Assembly: GCF_947305955.1 (NCBI RefSeq)
Contig: NZ_CAMZFB010000007.1
Coordinates: 1 to 64,000 of the forward strand
DNA: 64,000 nt
Source of the DNA: an uncultured Brevundimonas sp.
GTDB taxonomy: Bacteria > Pseudomonadota > Alphaproteobacteria > Caulobacterales > Caulobacteraceae
Direction: 5' to 3'
The stretch's first letter is position 1. Every line of letters begins with the position of its first letter. Below, piece after piece: positions 43,820 through 52,964 of the stretch. Under the pieces are notes generated by a model. The model searched no databases, was not told the DNA's origin, and worked only from the letters and a program-made list of their open reading frames with translations. The translations under genes were made by a program, and so were the position numbers.

Positions 43820-44938
43820 ATGCCTTTGATCCTGACTGAAGAACAGGTGATGCTGAAGGACGCCGTGGACGGCTTCCTGAACGAGAACGCGCCGATCAAA
43901 CACCTGCGCACCTTGCGGGACAGCCGCGATGCCGATGGCATCTCGCGCGACCTGTGGCATGCGTTTGGCGAGATGGGCTTTGCCGGTGTGATCATCGGCG
44001 AGGCGCATGGCGGATCGGGCCTTGGCGCAGTCGAGGCGGGCGTGATCGCCGAAAGCCTTGGCCGGACACTGACGCCCTCGCCCTTCCTCGGCACCTCGGT
44101 CCTGTCGGCCACGGTCCTGCAAGAGGCGGGCAATGCCGACCAGCAGTTCTGGCTATCCAAGATCGCGGCGGGCGAGGCCATCATTTCCTTGGCCGTGGAC
44201 GAAGGCACCAAACACGCCCCCCACAAAATCGCCACCCGCGCCGAGCGCAGCGGCAACGGCTTCCGCATCAATGGCGACAAGGCCATGGTGCTGGACGGCC
44301 ATATCGCCGATGCCCTGATCGTGGCTGCCCAGACCGACGAGGGGTTGAGCCTCTTCCTCGTCGATCCCGCGACCCAAGGTGTGGAGATCGAGCGCACCAT
44401 CATGGTCGATGCCCATAATGCCGCGCGCATCAGCTTCAAGGATGTCGAGGTCAATGCCGACGCCCTGATCGGCGAAGCGGGGGCCGGACAGGCGACGCTG
44501 GACAAGGCACTATCCCTTGGCCGCGCCGTCGCCGCCGCCAGCCTGAACGGCGCGGGCGACCAAGCCTTTGGCATCACGGTCGAATACCTGAAAACCCGCC
44601 AGCAGTTCGGCAAGCTGATCGGCGAGTTTCAGGCCCTGCAACACCGTGCAGCCCACCTCTATACCGAGCTGGAGCTGACCAAGGCGGCGACGCTGGGCGC
44701 GCTGCAAGCCGTGGACGAAGGCAAGGAGGGGGCCGACCTCGCCACCTCCGTCGCCAAGGCCAAGGCGGGCCGCGTGGCCGAACTGGCGGTGCAGGAGGGC
44801 GTGCAGATGCACGGCGGCGTCGGCATGACCGACGAGTTCGACATCGGCCTGTTCATGAAACGTGTGCGGGTGCTGAACGAGACGCTGGGTGACAGCCACT
44901 ATCACCTCAACCGTCTGGCGGTTGCACGCGGTTACTGA
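43820..44938 (+). CDS. Acyl-CoA dehydrogenase (partner subunit, lacking the EGG motif)
   Basis: Predicted 372 residues of the ACAD fold: EMGFAGVIIGEAHGGSGLGAVEAGVI, VEVNADALIGEAGAGQATLD, QQFGKLIGEFQALQHRAAHL, and MHGGVGMTDEFDIGLFMKRV. At the C-terminus, where the neighbour has EGGTTE, this protein reads LNETLGDSHYHLNRLA, so the usual catalytic glutamate motif is absent. Suggests a structural or FAD-binding partner in a heteromer with the product of the upstream gene. Confidence 0.85.
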   Translation: MPLILTEEQVMLKDAVDGFLNENAPIKHLRTLRDSRDADGISRDLWHAFGEMGFAGVIIGEAHGGSGLGAVEAGVIAESLGRTLTPSPFLGTSVLSATVLQEAGNADQQFWLSKIAAGEAIISLAVDEGTKHAPHKIATRAERSGNGFRINGDKAMVLDGHIADALIVAAQTDEGLSLFLVDPATQGVEIERTIMVDAHNAARISFKDVEVNADALIGEAGAGQATLDKALSLGRAVAAASLNGAGDQAFGITVEYLKTRQQFGKLIGEFQALQHRAAHLYTELELTKAATLGALQAVDEGKEGADLATSVAKAKAGRVAELAVQEGVQMHGGVGMTDEFDIGLFMKRVRVLNETLGDSHYHLNRLAVARGY

Positions 44939-44979
44939 ACCGCTTGCTATTGAAACGGGGGCTGGGCAAGGCTGCGGAC

Positions 44980-46149
44980 ATGAGTGATCTGCCGCAGCCT
45001 GCCCAGCCTGTCCGTTCACGTCGCGGGCGTCGCCTGCCCTGCGCCCCTGTGGCCCATGCCGAGGTCAAGGGTTTCAAGGACATAAGACTGACGGTCTCGG
45101 CGGCGGAAACCTCGCTGGCGTTGGCGGCGGACCGTCTGTCCCTGCCCCGTTCGGGCTGGACGTCCGGACGGTTCGACATCCTCGCCCTTTCAGGCGGGGC
45201 GGCGGGCGGAGCCTATGGCGCGGGCGCGTTGACGGGCTGGACGCAGACCGGAACCCGTCCCGAGTTCGCCCTTGTCACAGGGGTCAGCACCGGTGCCCTG
45301 ATCGCGCCCTTGGCCTTTCTCGGCCCTGAATGGGACGGCAAGCTCAAGCACGCCTATACCGGCGGCCATGCAAGGCAGTTGCTAAGCCCGCGCCGTCTGG
45401 CCCCCATGTTCAGCGGCGGGCTTCTTAAATCGGATGCCCTGCACAGTCTGGTCGAGCCATTTGTCGATGCCGATCTGATCGATGCGGTGGCGCAGCAGCA
45501 CGCGCGCGGGCGAAGGCTTTTGGTGGCCACCACCGATCTGGACCATCAGGCCTGCTGCATCTGGGACATGGGTGCCATCGCCAGCCATGGTGGCGAGGCG
45601 GCGCTGAAACTGTTCCGCGAGGTTCTGGTCGCCTCGGCCAGCCTGCCGGGCATCTTCAGCCCGCACCGGATCACCACCGAATATGAGGGCTGCATTTTCG
45701 AGGAGATGCATGTGGACGGCGGTGTCTCGGCCCCGCTGTTCATCATGCCCGACGGGCTATTGCGCTGGAACAAGCTGGGCAAGCGGCTGAAAGGCGGGCG
45801 GGTGCATGTGATCGTCAACACCATGCTCGATCCGGCACCGCGCCCCGTGGCCCCCAACCTGCCCGCCGTAATGACGCGCAGCTTCGAGGCCATGCTGCGG
45901 TTTTCCTATCGCCAGTCGCTAATCACGGCCACGACCCTGTGCACGGCGCAGGGCATACCGCTCAAAACCGCATCCATCCCGAGCGAGATCCGCGCCAATA
46001 ACCTGCTGAACTTTGACACCGCCGCCATGGAAGCCCTGTTCAACGAAGGCTTTGAGCGCGCGGTGTCGGACAAGCTGTGGTCGACCGAAGTGCCGACCAC
46101 CGGGCTGGAACGCCTCGCCGAGGCGCTCCATCTGCCGAGCTTCCGCTAG
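44980..46149 (+). CDS. Patatin-like phospholipase
   Basis: Predicted 389 residues. The patatin dyad is visible: glycine-rich oxyanion loop LALSGGAAGGAYGAGAL, nucleophile Ser in GVSTGALIAP, and Asp in HVDGGVSAP. After a basic N-terminus (SRRGRRLP) no clear signal peptide is seen. Members hydrolyse phospholipid or other acyl esters at membranes. ATG 44980 follows a moderately purine-rich stretch; the frame extends upstream to 44944. It ends eight bases from the convergent methyltransferase gene. Confidence 0.85.
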   Translation: MSDLPQPAQPVRSRRGRRLPCAPVAHAEVKGFKDIRLTVSAAETSLALAADRLSLPRSGWTSGRFDILALSGGAAGGAYGAGALTGWTQTGTRPEFALVTGVSTGALIAPLAFLGPEWDGKLKHAYTGGHARQLLSPRRLAPMFSGGLLKSDALHSLVEPFVDADLIDAVAQQHARGRRLLVATTDLDHQACCIWDMGAIASHGGEAALKLFREVLVASASLPGIFSPHRITTEYEGCIFEEMHVDGGVSAPLFIMPDGLLRWNKLGKRLKGGRVHVIVNTMLDPAPRPVAPNLPAVMTRSFEAMLRFSYRQSLITATTLCTAQGIPLKTASIPSEIRANNLLNFDTAAMEALFNEGFERAVSDKLWSTEVPTTGLERLAEALHLPSFR

Positions 46150-46156
46150 GAGCGGA

Positions 46157-46945
46157 TCAGCCCTCTTTCTTCGCGGCCTCTTCGGCGGCCTTGGCGGCCA
46201 TCTTGGCCAGCACGCGGCCACGGCCCTTGGCCAAGGCGTGGATCACACCACGGAAGGTGGCGACTTCCTGCTCGCTGAACTGGGCGCGGCCCAGCATGAC
46301 GCGCAGGTTCTGGCTCATGGAACGTTTCTTCTCCGGCGGGTGGAAGAAGCCGCCGTTCTCAAGTTCCGTCTCCAGATGCTCGTACATGCCGATCAGCAGG
46401 TCGTTGGAAGCCGGCGGATCGATCTCGCGGAAACGCGGCGGCGGGGCATCGAGGATCAGGGTGCGCCACTCATAGGCGTTGATGGCCACCGCCTGCGCCA
46501 GATTGAGCGAGTGGTGACGCGGATCGATCGGAATGGTGGTGATACCGGCGCACAGGGCGATATCGGTCGTCTCCAGCCCCGCGCGCTCACCCCCGAACAG
46601 AAGCCCGCATTTCAGGCCCGCCGCCGTCTCGTCATAGAGGATGCGGGCACTCTCGCGCGGGGTCCGCACGGGCTGCCGCGTCTCGCGCGGGCGGGCGGTG
46701 GTGGCGAACACCACGTTCAGGTCGTGGATGGCGTCAGCGACAGTGTCGAACACCTTTACGCCTTCCAGTACCCAGTCCGCGCCGGACGCCGTGGCCCAGG
46801 CGCGCTCCTGCGGCCAGCCATCGCGCGGATTGACCAGACGCAGCTCCGACAGGCCGAAATTGGCCATGACGCGGGCGACCGAGCCGATGTTGTCGGCCAG
46901 CTGGGAACGGTCGAGGATGACGACGGGAGGGGTAAGTTCGCGCAT
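46157..46945 (-). CDS. TrmH/SpoU-family RNA 2'-O-methyltransferase (TrmJ-like)
   Basis: Predicted 262 residues. SPOUT motifs: VVILDRSQLADNIGSVARVMANFGLSELRLVNPR (motif 1 Asn/Arg), GLLFGGERAGL (motif 2) and IPIDPRHHSLNLAQAVAI (motif 3). The family member TrmJ methylates position 32 of tRNA. The C-terminal third (MYEHLETELENGGFF..., LGRAQFSEQEVATFRGVIHAL) matches TrmJ-type extensions. ATG 46945 has AAGGAAG upstream. Confidence 0.88.
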   Translation of the reverse strand: MRELTPPVVILDRSQLADNIGSVARVMANFGLSELRLVNPRDGWPQERAWATASGADWVLEGVKVFDTVADAIHDLNVVFATTARPRETRQPVRTPRESARILYDETAAGLKCGLLFGGERAGLETTDIALCAGITTIPIDPRHHSLNLAQAVAINAYEWRTLILDAPPPRFREIDPPASNDLLIGMYEHLETELENGGFFHPPEKKRSMSQNLRVMLGRAQFSEQEVATFRGVIHALAKGRGRVLAKMAAKAAEEAAKKEG

Positions 46946-47019
46946 GTGCGCTTCCTTAAACGCGAAGGCCGCCCCTGCGAAGGCAGGAGCGGCCCATTGC
47001 GACCAATAGCGGTAAGTTT

Positions 47020-48051
47020 TTAGTCTTCGCCGACCATGGCTGCCCACGGATCGCTGGTTCCGGCCTCGACCTCGGCCACCTTGACGGCGGGCCAGCCGAC
47101 CGACGAGCTCGCAGAAGCGTTCCATGCCGCGACGGTGAAGTCGCGCAGATTTTGGGCACCGGCGGTCAGGCGTTCATTCAGGAATTGGGCACCACGCGGG
47201 TCTGCATCCTTGAACGCCCCATCCTTCTCCAGACGGTAGAAGGGGATGACCGTCGACAGCGTGCCGTTCAGCAGCGAGACGGTGCGGGCCTTCACGTCGA
47301 AACCCTCGACATTCAACGGGGCCATGGCACTGCGCATGGCGACCGGATTGAGGGCGCGCGAGGCATAGGCCCCTTCGAACGTGCCGTGGGTGCGGCGCGA
47401 AGTGGTGAAGCCTTCAGGATTGGTAGCACCGGCCCAGCCATTGAAATGGATGGTGGTGTGGTGCGGCTGGGAAGCGTCGCCCAGATAGTGGCTGAGCTGG
47501 CCAATGTCGCGCAGGATCAGCTGTTCGCGGCGCAGGCGGTCGGCACGGTACCATTCACGCTTGGCCAGATCGGTTTCACGGGCTTCGGCGGCATTCAGCA
47601 CGCGCCAATAGGCGAAGTCGCGCTCAAGGTTCTGCCACGCATCCATGATGGCATAGGGCAGATAGCCTGCGTCATCCACGTCCAGACCCGCGCGGGTCAG
47701 GGCGGCGTCATATTCCGACTTCAGGCGCGGCAGGGCATCCAGCGACATGCCACGGGCGTCAATCACGCGGCCTTCATCATCCATATCGATGAAGTGGGCG
47801 GTGTCGCGTTCGCGGTCGTGCGGCTGCCCACCATTCTTCCAACGGTCCGGCTCGCGCGAGTATTCACCCACGTCCGATGCCGCACCCGGCGTGCGCAGGA
47901 AGGCCGGCAGGGTGTCCGGCAGGCTCTGCATGCCGACCACACCGATAACCCGGTGCCCCGACGAGCCCCATGCAATCACCTGCGAGGCAGGAATCGCCAG
48001 CAGCGCAAAGGCGGCGGCAGAGATCATCAGTCGTTTGGCGGATCGCTTCAT
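47020..48051 (-). CDS. Exported S1/P1 nuclease-family zinc enzyme
   Basis: Predicted 343 residues. Signal peptide ends at VIA/WGSSGHRVIG, leaving Trp28 as mature residue 1 and His33 as residue 6, the classic N-terminal zinc ligands of the S1/P1 and phospholipase C superfamily. Other ligands: DTAHFIDM, and LSHYLGDASQPHHTTIH matching the HxxxxGDxxQPxH-type motif. It probably hydrolyses phosphodiesters in nucleic acids or phospholipids in the periplasm. ATG 48051 has GGGA upstream; the longer frame has no signal peptide. Confidence 0.83.
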   Translation of the reverse strand: MKRSAKRLMISAAAFALLAIPASQVIAWGSSGHRVIGVVGMQSLPDTLPAFLRTPGAASDVGEYSREPDRWKNGGQPHDRERDTAHFIDMDDEGRVIDARGMSLDALPRLKSEYDAALTRAGLDVDDAGYLPYAIMDAWQNLERDFAYWRVLNAAEARETDLAKREWYRADRLRREQLILRDIGQLSHYLGDASQPHHTTIHFNGWAGATNPEGFTTSRRTHGTFEGAYASRALNPVAMRSAMAPLNVEGFDVKARTVSLLNGTLSTVIPFYRLEKDGAFKDADPRGAQFLNERLTAGAQNLRDFTVAAWNASASSSVGWPAVKVAEVEAGTSDPWAAMVGED

Positions 48052-48439
48052 GGCGCATTCCCGTGGAAAGGGTGAAATCGTGTGCCGATCTACCCCATTC
48101 AGCGCCAAGCCGCCACAGCCGCCCCACCTAAATGCGCCAATTCCATCGACTTTTAAGGCAGTTAAAGAAACCCTTACGGGGCGAATAAAGAGATTAAAAT
48201 CGTCAAAACTTGAAAATAAAGCATTCACAGCGGCGTGATCAGCAAAAATTGCTCGCTAACAAATAACAGAGAAATAAGCAGTCGCAATTAATACTATATT
48301 CGTCAGCTTATCATATTCTGTCGCAACCTATGGTGTTGCTGTCGCAATTCCGCCATTTCCGGCCATCGACCGAAGGCTAATCTCATGTAACACTTTTTTG
48401 CCACATTCTCTTGGCAAAAGCCCCGCTGCCGACGGGGTA
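48052..48439. other. AT-rich intergenic region with repeated GTCGCAA heptamers
   Basis: About 390 bases with no supported gene, clearly richer in A and T than the rest of the window. GTCGCAA occurs three times in the same orientation, at 48281, 48320 and 48341, and GCAAAAATTGC is a short palindrome at 48242-48252. A GCCCCGCTGCCGACGGGGT hairpin (48419-48437) lies directly before the 3D-domain gene's ATG. It presumably holds promoters for the divergent genes; I see no convincing -35/-10 pair. Confidence 0.4.
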
Positions 48440-49027
48440 ATGGTGTCGGTGCTGCCTAATGATGCTTCCATGTTGAATGCGGTTGCCGCCTTGGCTGCCC
48501 TGTGGGCTCTCTCGTTCTCCGGTACCGGTGAACCCGTCCCCTACGAAACCGCCGTCGCGCAAGAGCGCGAAGTGGTTGAACAAGCTGCCGAAGCCGCGGC
48601 AACCGAAGCCGTCGAGACGTCCCTGACCGACGAGCAGAAGCTGCACATGGAATCCGATCCCGACTGGCGCGCCTCGGCCCGCCTCTATCACGCGGGTGGT
48701 GGTGGTGCGACCGGCAACGACTCGCTGGGATGCCGTCCGGTTCCGATGCGCACTGTCGCAACCGACCCCCGCGTGATCCCGCGCCGTACCCGCCTTTTCA
48801 TCCGTGAAACCGTTGGCCTGCGCCTCGCAGACGGCACGGTTCACGACGGTTACTGGTATGCGTCGGATACGGGCGGCGCGATCCGCGGTGCCAAGATCGA
48901 CCTCTATACCGGCCATGGCCGCGGCTCGATGCGTCCGGCGATGCCGCTGAACATGAAGACCCTGACCATTGTGGACGCTGGCGATTTCAACGGCTGCCCG
49001 CCCTCGTGGGAAAACGCCTCGAACTAA
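48440..49027 (+). CDS. Exported 3D-domain protein
   Basis: Predicted 195 residues. A hydrophobic N-terminal segment MLNAVAALAALWALSF serves as signal or anchor. The C-terminal domain from about residue 105 has VATDPRVIPRRTRLFI, GYWYASDTGGAIRGAKIDLY, the three-aspartate (3D) double-psi barrel found in MltA and other peptidoglycan-acting enzymes. A Cys at GCRPVPM and one at NGCPPSW may pair. It may bind or cleave cell wall glycan. ATG 48440 chosen because the upstream TTG start lies inside a T-run with no ribosome site. Confidence 0.75.
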   Translation: MVSVLPNDASMLNAVAALAALWALSFSGTGEPVPYETAVAQEREVVEQAAEAAATEAVETSLTDEQKLHMESDPDWRASARLYHAGGGGATGNDSLGCRPVPMRTVATDPRVIPRRTRLFIRETVGLRLADGTVHDGYWYASDTGGAIRGAKIDLYTGHGRGSMRPAMPLNMKTLTIVDAGDFNGCPPSWENASN

Positions 49028-49045
49028 GAGGCCCAAAGCCGAAAC

Positions 49046-49080
49046 AAAAAAGGCCGCTGGATCGCTCCAGCGGCCTTTTT
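49046..49080. terminator. Bidirectional terminator
   Basis: Perfect 10-bp stem AGGCCGCTGG / CCAGCGGCCT, loop ATCGCT, with an A-run before and T5 after, between convergent genes (3D protein and mscL). Confidence 0.92.
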
Positions 49081-49097
49081 GTTATCCGATCCGGCGA

Positions 49098-49502
49098 TCA
49101 GGGACGCTTCTTCAGCTCGTCGCGGATCTCGGCCAGCAGAGCCTCGGTCGCGGTGGGCTCTGCAGCCGCCTCCTCGACCCGGGCGCGGCGCAGGCGGTTC
49201 ACGCCCTTGACCAGCATGAAGATCACAAAGGCAACGATCAGGAACTGGATGCAGGTGTTGATGAAGGCACCGTATTCGATCACAGCCGGATCGCCGGTCG
49301 GGTTCGCCGGATTGACCGGAAGAGTGTATTTCAGCGCCGCGAAGTCCACGCCCCCGATCAGCCAGCCGATGGGCGGCATGATCACCTGATCGACAAGGCT
49401 GGTAACGATCTTGCCGAAGGCACCGCCGATGACCACACCGACAGCCAGATCGACAACGTTCCCACGCGCGATAAACTCTTTAAATTCGCCAACCAGGCTC
49501 AT
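49098..49502 (-). CDS. mscL: Large-conductance mechanosensitive channel
   Basis: Predicted 134 residues. [43 protein letters not shown] is the N-terminal amphipathic helix and pore helix TM1 of MscL; TM2 is [25 protein letters not shown], followed by a cytoplasmic helix bundle ending in DELKKRP. It opens at high membrane tension on osmotic downshock. Confidence 0.97.
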   Translation of the reverse strand: MSLVGEFKEFIARGNVVDLAVGVVIGGAFGKIVTSLVDQVIMPPIGWLIGGVDFAALKYTLPVNPANPTGDPAVIEYGAFINTCIQFLIVAFVIFMLVKGVNRLRRARVEEAAAEPTATEALLAEIRDELKKRP

Positions 49503-49571
49503 GAATTTCTCCTAGGGGTGCGCAGGATCAACTGCGCCGGTGAGTGCAAACGCAGAACCCCTTAGAAGGGT

Positions 49572-49862
49572 TCAGGCATCACCGGAAGCATTCAGGCGCA
49601 GGCGAAGCTCTTTACCGCTCTTGAAGAAGGGTACGGCCTTGGCCGGCACTTCGACGGTTTCGCCTGTACGGGGGTTGCGACCCGATCGTGCCGGACGGCT
49701 GCGGACCGAAAAGGCACCGAAGCCACGAAGCTCGACCCGGCCACCTTCCGACAAGGCGTTGGTCATTTGACCAAGGATGACATTGACCACCCGCTCCACC
49801 TCGGCGTGCGTGAGGTGCAGGTTTTCCGCTGCAAGCTTTTCGATCAGTTCGGACTTGATCAT
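49572..49862 (-). CDS. ihfB: Integration host factor beta subunit
   Basis: Predicted 96 residues of the HU/IHF family. [17 protein letters not shown] at the N-terminus, [28 protein letters not shown] with the DNA-intercalating Pro, and [11 protein letters not shown] are IhfB-type. Together with IhfA it bends DNA. Position downstream of rpsA, on the same strand, is conserved in proteobacteria. Separated from rpsA by an intrinsic terminator. Confidence 0.94.
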   Translation of the reverse strand: MIKSELIEKLAAENLHLTHAEVERVVNVILGQMTNALSEGGRVELRGFGAFSVRSRPARSGRNPRTGETVEVPAKAVPFFKSGKELRLRLNASGDA

Positions 49863-50010
49863 TCAAGGCCCCCGCCCGTGCTGCTTTGGCGTTATCGCCA
49901 TTACCGGATGCACACCTAAACACCTGATGACCTTGGAAGAAAGAGGTAATTCGCATCTCGGATAACGATTTTCTGCGATTAACCTCCGTTTTAGACATTT
50001 GGCCGCAGGC

Positions 50011-50045
50011 AAAAGAAAAGGGTGACCGGATTTCTCCGATCACCC
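50011..50045 (-). terminator. Intrinsic terminator after rpsA
   Basis: Minus strand GGGTGATCGGA - GAAA - TCCGGTCACCC (11 bp, one U-G) followed by TTTTCTTTT. Confidence 0.9.
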
Positions 50046-50096
50046 CAATCTTTGGACTACAGCCCCAGGGGGCCATAGCTCAGGCCACTTGAAGGA

Positions 50097-51794
50097 TTAG
50101 TCCTTCGAAGCGTTCTTCAGAGCGGCGCCCAGGATGTCGCCGAGCGAAGCGCCCGAGTCCGACGAACCGAATTGCTCGATGGCTTCTTGTTCGTCCTTCA
50201 TTTCCAGAGCCTTGATCGAGACCGAGACGCGGCGGGTAGCCTTGTCGACGGTGGTGATCATGGCGTCGACGCGGTCACCCACGTTGAAGCGTTCCGGACG
50301 TTGCTCGTTGCGGTCGCGCGACAGGTCCGACTTGCGGATGAAGGCGGTGACCGGAGCGTCTTCTTCACCGAACTTGACTTCGATGCCGCCGGTTTCAATG
50401 GCGGTGACCGTGACGGTCACTTGCTGGCCACGCTTGTAGACGTCGCCTTCCATCGGGTCAGCGCCCAGTTGCTTGACGCCCAGCGAGACGCGTTCCTTCT
50501 CAACGTCAACGTCGAGGACCTTGGCCTTGATGACCTCGCCCTTGCGGTAGCGTTGGATGGCTTCTTCGCCCGACACGTTCCAGTCCAGGTCCGACAGGTG
50601 GACCATGCCGTCGATGTCGTTGTCCAGGCCGATGAACAGGCCGAACTCGGTAGCGTTCTTGACTTCGCCCTCGACGGTCGAACCGACCGGGTGAGCGTCC
50701 AGGAAGGCTTCCCACGGGTTGGCTTGAGCTTGCTTCAGGCCCAGCGAGATACGACGCTTGGCGCTGTCGACGTCCAGAACGATGACGTCCACTTCTTGCG
50801 AGGTGGAGACGATCTTGCCCGGGTGGACGTTCTTCTTGGTCCAGGACATTTCCGAAACGTGGACCAGACCTTCAACACCGGCTTCCAGCTCAACGAATGC
50901 GCCGTAGTCAGTGATGTTGGTGATGCGGCCGGTGTACTTGGCGCCAACCGGATACTTGGCTTCCACGCCGTCCCACGGGTCCGACTGCAGTTGCTTCATG
51001 CCCAGCGAGATACGTTGGGTGTCCGGGTTGATCTTGACGATCTGGACCTTGACGGTGTCGCCAACAGCCAGAACTTGCGACGGGTGCGACACGCGCTTCC
51101 ACGACATGTCGGTGACGTGCAGCAGGCCGTCGATGCCGCCCAGGTCAACGAACGCACCGTAGTCGGTGATGTTCTTGACGACGCCCTCGCGGATTTCACC
51201 CTCGGCCAGCTGACCGACCAGCTCGGTGCGCTGTTCAGCACGGGCTTCTTCCAGGATCGCACGACGCGAAACAACGATGTTGCCGCGCGGACGGTCCATC
51301 TTCAGGATGGCGAACGGTTGTTCCTTGCCCATCAGCGGGGTGACGTCGCGAACCGGACGGATGTCCACTTGCGAACCCGGCAGGAAGGCCGAAGCACCGC
51401 CCAGATCGACGGTGAAACCACCCTTGACGCGGCCGACGATAGCACCGTTGACCGGCTGGCCTTCGGCGAAGACGGCTTCCAGACGGGTCCAGGCTTCTTC
51501 GCGGCGAGCCTTGTCGCGGCTGATGACGGCTTCACCCATCGCGTTCTCGACGCGCTCCAGGTAAACTTCGACGTTGTCGCCGACCTTCGGCAGGACAGCG
51601 CCTTCGCCTTGGCCGAATTCGCGCATGGCGATACGGCCTTCGGTCTTCAGGCCGACGTCGATGATGACGATGTCTTTTTCGATGCCGACAACGCGACCGT
51701 GAACGACTTGGCCTTCGCCAAGGTCGCGGCCTTGCAGTTGTTCGTCGAGCAGAGCGGCGAAATCATCGCGGGTGGGGTTAAGGGTTTCGGTCAT
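50097..51794 (-). CDS. rpsA: 30S ribosomal protein S1
   Basis: Predicted 565 residues with six S1 RNA-binding domains; four are near-identical in pattern (for example GAFVDLGGIDGLLHVTDMSWKR, GAFVELEAGVEGLVHVSEMSWTK). It starts at ATG 51794 (MTETLNPTRDDFAALLDEQL); a longer frame to 51914 has no family support. S1 docks mRNAs on the 30S subunit. The 240-base upstream region separates it from cmk and probably holds its promoter. Confidence 0.97.
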   Translation of the reverse strand: MTETLNPTRDDFAALLDEQLQGRDLGEGQVVHGRVVGIEKDIVIIDVGLKTEGRIAMREFGQGEGAVLPKVGDNVEVYLERVENAMGEAVISRDKARREEAWTRLEAVFAEGQPVNGAIVGRVKGGFTVDLGGASAFLPGSQVDIRPVRDVTPLMGKEQPFAILKMDRPRGNIVVSRRAILEEARAEQRTELVGQLAEGEIREGVVKNITDYGAFVDLGGIDGLLHVTDMSWKRVSHPSQVLAVGDTVKVQIVKINPDTQRISLGMKQLQSDPWDGVEAKYPVGAKYTGRITNITDYGAFVELEAGVEGLVHVSEMSWTKKNVHPGKIVSTSQEVDVIVLDVDSAKRRISLGLKQAQANPWEAFLDAHPVGSTVEGEVKNATEFGLFIGLDNDIDGMVHLSDLDWNVSGEEAIQRYRKGEVIKAKVLDVDVEKERVSLGVKQLGADPMEGDVYKRGQQVTVTVTAIETGGIEVKFGEEDAPVTAFIRKSDLSRDRNEQRPERFNVGDRVDAMITTVDKATRRVSVSIKALEMKDEQEAIEQFGSSDSGASLGDILGAALKNASKD

Positions 51795-52036
51795 ATGACT
51801 CTTGGGGTTGATGGAAGGGTCTTTGCCCAGAAACAGAATGGCCAGATGACCAGACCGCCCTGCGCGAAGGGGGTGAATTCGGATTTTCGGTAGGTTGGAC
51901 GATACGGGGCGCACGCCAAGGCGGCTTTAAACTCAAACCCGTAACGCCCACGGCTGCCGACGATCAGTGCGTTGAAATTACAAAGAACAATCGTTCCGAT
52001 CAGGCGGAGACGTCCTCGACATCCAGGCCTTGGTGA

Positions 52037-52687
52037 TCAGAGACCGTGCTTTGCGCGCGCTGTCTCGACAATGCGGCGGGCCGCATCGAAGGCCGCTTCT
52101 ATACCCATATCAGTCGTATCCAGCAAGATAGCGTCGTCCGCTTGGACCATGGGCGCGGAATCGCGACCGGCGTCGCGGGCGTCGCGTTTGCGGATATCGG
52201 CCAGCATATCCTCATAGGAAATCTGGATGCCGCGGGCGGTTAGCTGTTTCCAGCGGCGCTCGGCCCGCACTTCGGCAGAGGCTGTCACAAACAGTTTCGC
52301 GGGGGCGTCGGGCATGATGACGGTGCCGATGTCGCGTCCGTCCAGAACCGCCCCGCCCTCTTGCGCGGCAAAGTCGCGTTGCAGCTTCAACAGGGCCGCG
52401 CGCACCGCCGGATGGCTGGCAACGCGGCTGGCGGCCTCGCCGGCCTCGCCCGTCGTCAGGCTGGCGTCATCCGACAGACCGCTGGCGTCCAGATTGCGTG
52501 CCACCTGTGCGGCCCCTGCCTCGTTGTCCAGATCGCCGCCCTTGGCCAGCACGCCCATACCGACGGCACGGTACAGCAGCCCCGTGTCGAGATACGGCAG
52601 GCCATAGTGGGCGGCCAGACGCGAGGCGATGGTGCCCTTGCCCGAAGCGGCAGGTCCATCAACGGCGATAACGAGAGACTGTGACAG
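52037..52687 (-). CDS. cmk: Cytidylate kinase, apparently with a CTG start
   Basis: Predicted 216 residues. P-loop VIAVDGPAASGKGTIASRLAAHYG, LDTGLLYRAVG, GGAVLDGRDIGTVIMPDA, and RRWKQLTARG are cytidylate kinase motifs; CMP/dCMP are the substrates. The P-loop starts so near the upstream stop (TAG 52694-52692) that no ATG, GTG or TTG is available without a long overlap; CTG 52687 gives SQSLVIAVDG, the usual distance from the N-terminus. Part of the conserved aroA-cmk-rpsA order. Confidence 0.9.
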   Translation of the reverse strand: MSQSLVIAVDGPAASGKGTIASRLAAHYGLPYLDTGLLYRAVGMGVLAKGGDLDNEAGAAQVARNLDASGLSDDASLTTGEAGEAASRVASHPAVRAALLKLQRDFAAQEGGAVLDGRDIGTVIMPDAPAKLFVTASAEVRAERRWKQLTARGIQISYEDMLADIRKRDARDAGRDSAPMVQADDAILLDTTDMGIEAAFDAARRIVETARAKHGL

Positions 52688-52691
52688 GGCT

Positions 52692-52964
52692 CTACTTTCT
52701 GGTGAGATTAACGCAGGCGACCCAGAGGCAGAAAACGGCCATGCCACCCACGAGGATTGTTCCGAGCCCGAAAAAGCCGCTCCAGAACCAAAAGGCAATA
52801 GGGTTGTCGCTAAGGTATAGGCCACGACTGTATCGGCCTTTGAAATACCCAAGCTCGATACTGTCCCACAAACCGCTGGCACACACCCACGTCAGCCAAA
52901 ACAGAAAGGCCGTAGCGAGGCAATCCTTGAGACGTCCCAGAACCCGTTTCACGCGCCCGCTCAC
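52692..52964 (-). CDS. Small membrane protein between aroA and cmk
   Basis: Predicted 90 residues from GTG 52964, which overlaps the preceding TGA (GTGA). Two helices: DCLATAFLFWLTWVCASGLW and IAFWFWSGFFGLGTILVGGMAVFCLWVA, with basic ends (GRVKRVLGRLK, NLTRK). No family recognised. Located in what is likely an aroA-cmk operon, so co-expressed; role unknown. Confidence 0.6.
   Translation of the reverse strand: MSGRVKRVLGRLKDCLATAFLFWLTWVCASGLWDSIELGYFKGRYSRGLYLSDNPIAFWFWSGFFGLGTILVGGMAVFCLWVACVNLTRK

Noticed and set aside
47490..47540. Loss of a zinc ligand in the S1/P1-type protein (GDASQPHH instead of a plant-type GDVHQPMH)
   Set aside because: As I recall, fungal S1/P1 enzymes have Thr rather than His at that position, so Ser there is not evidence of a lost ligand; the other ligands are present.
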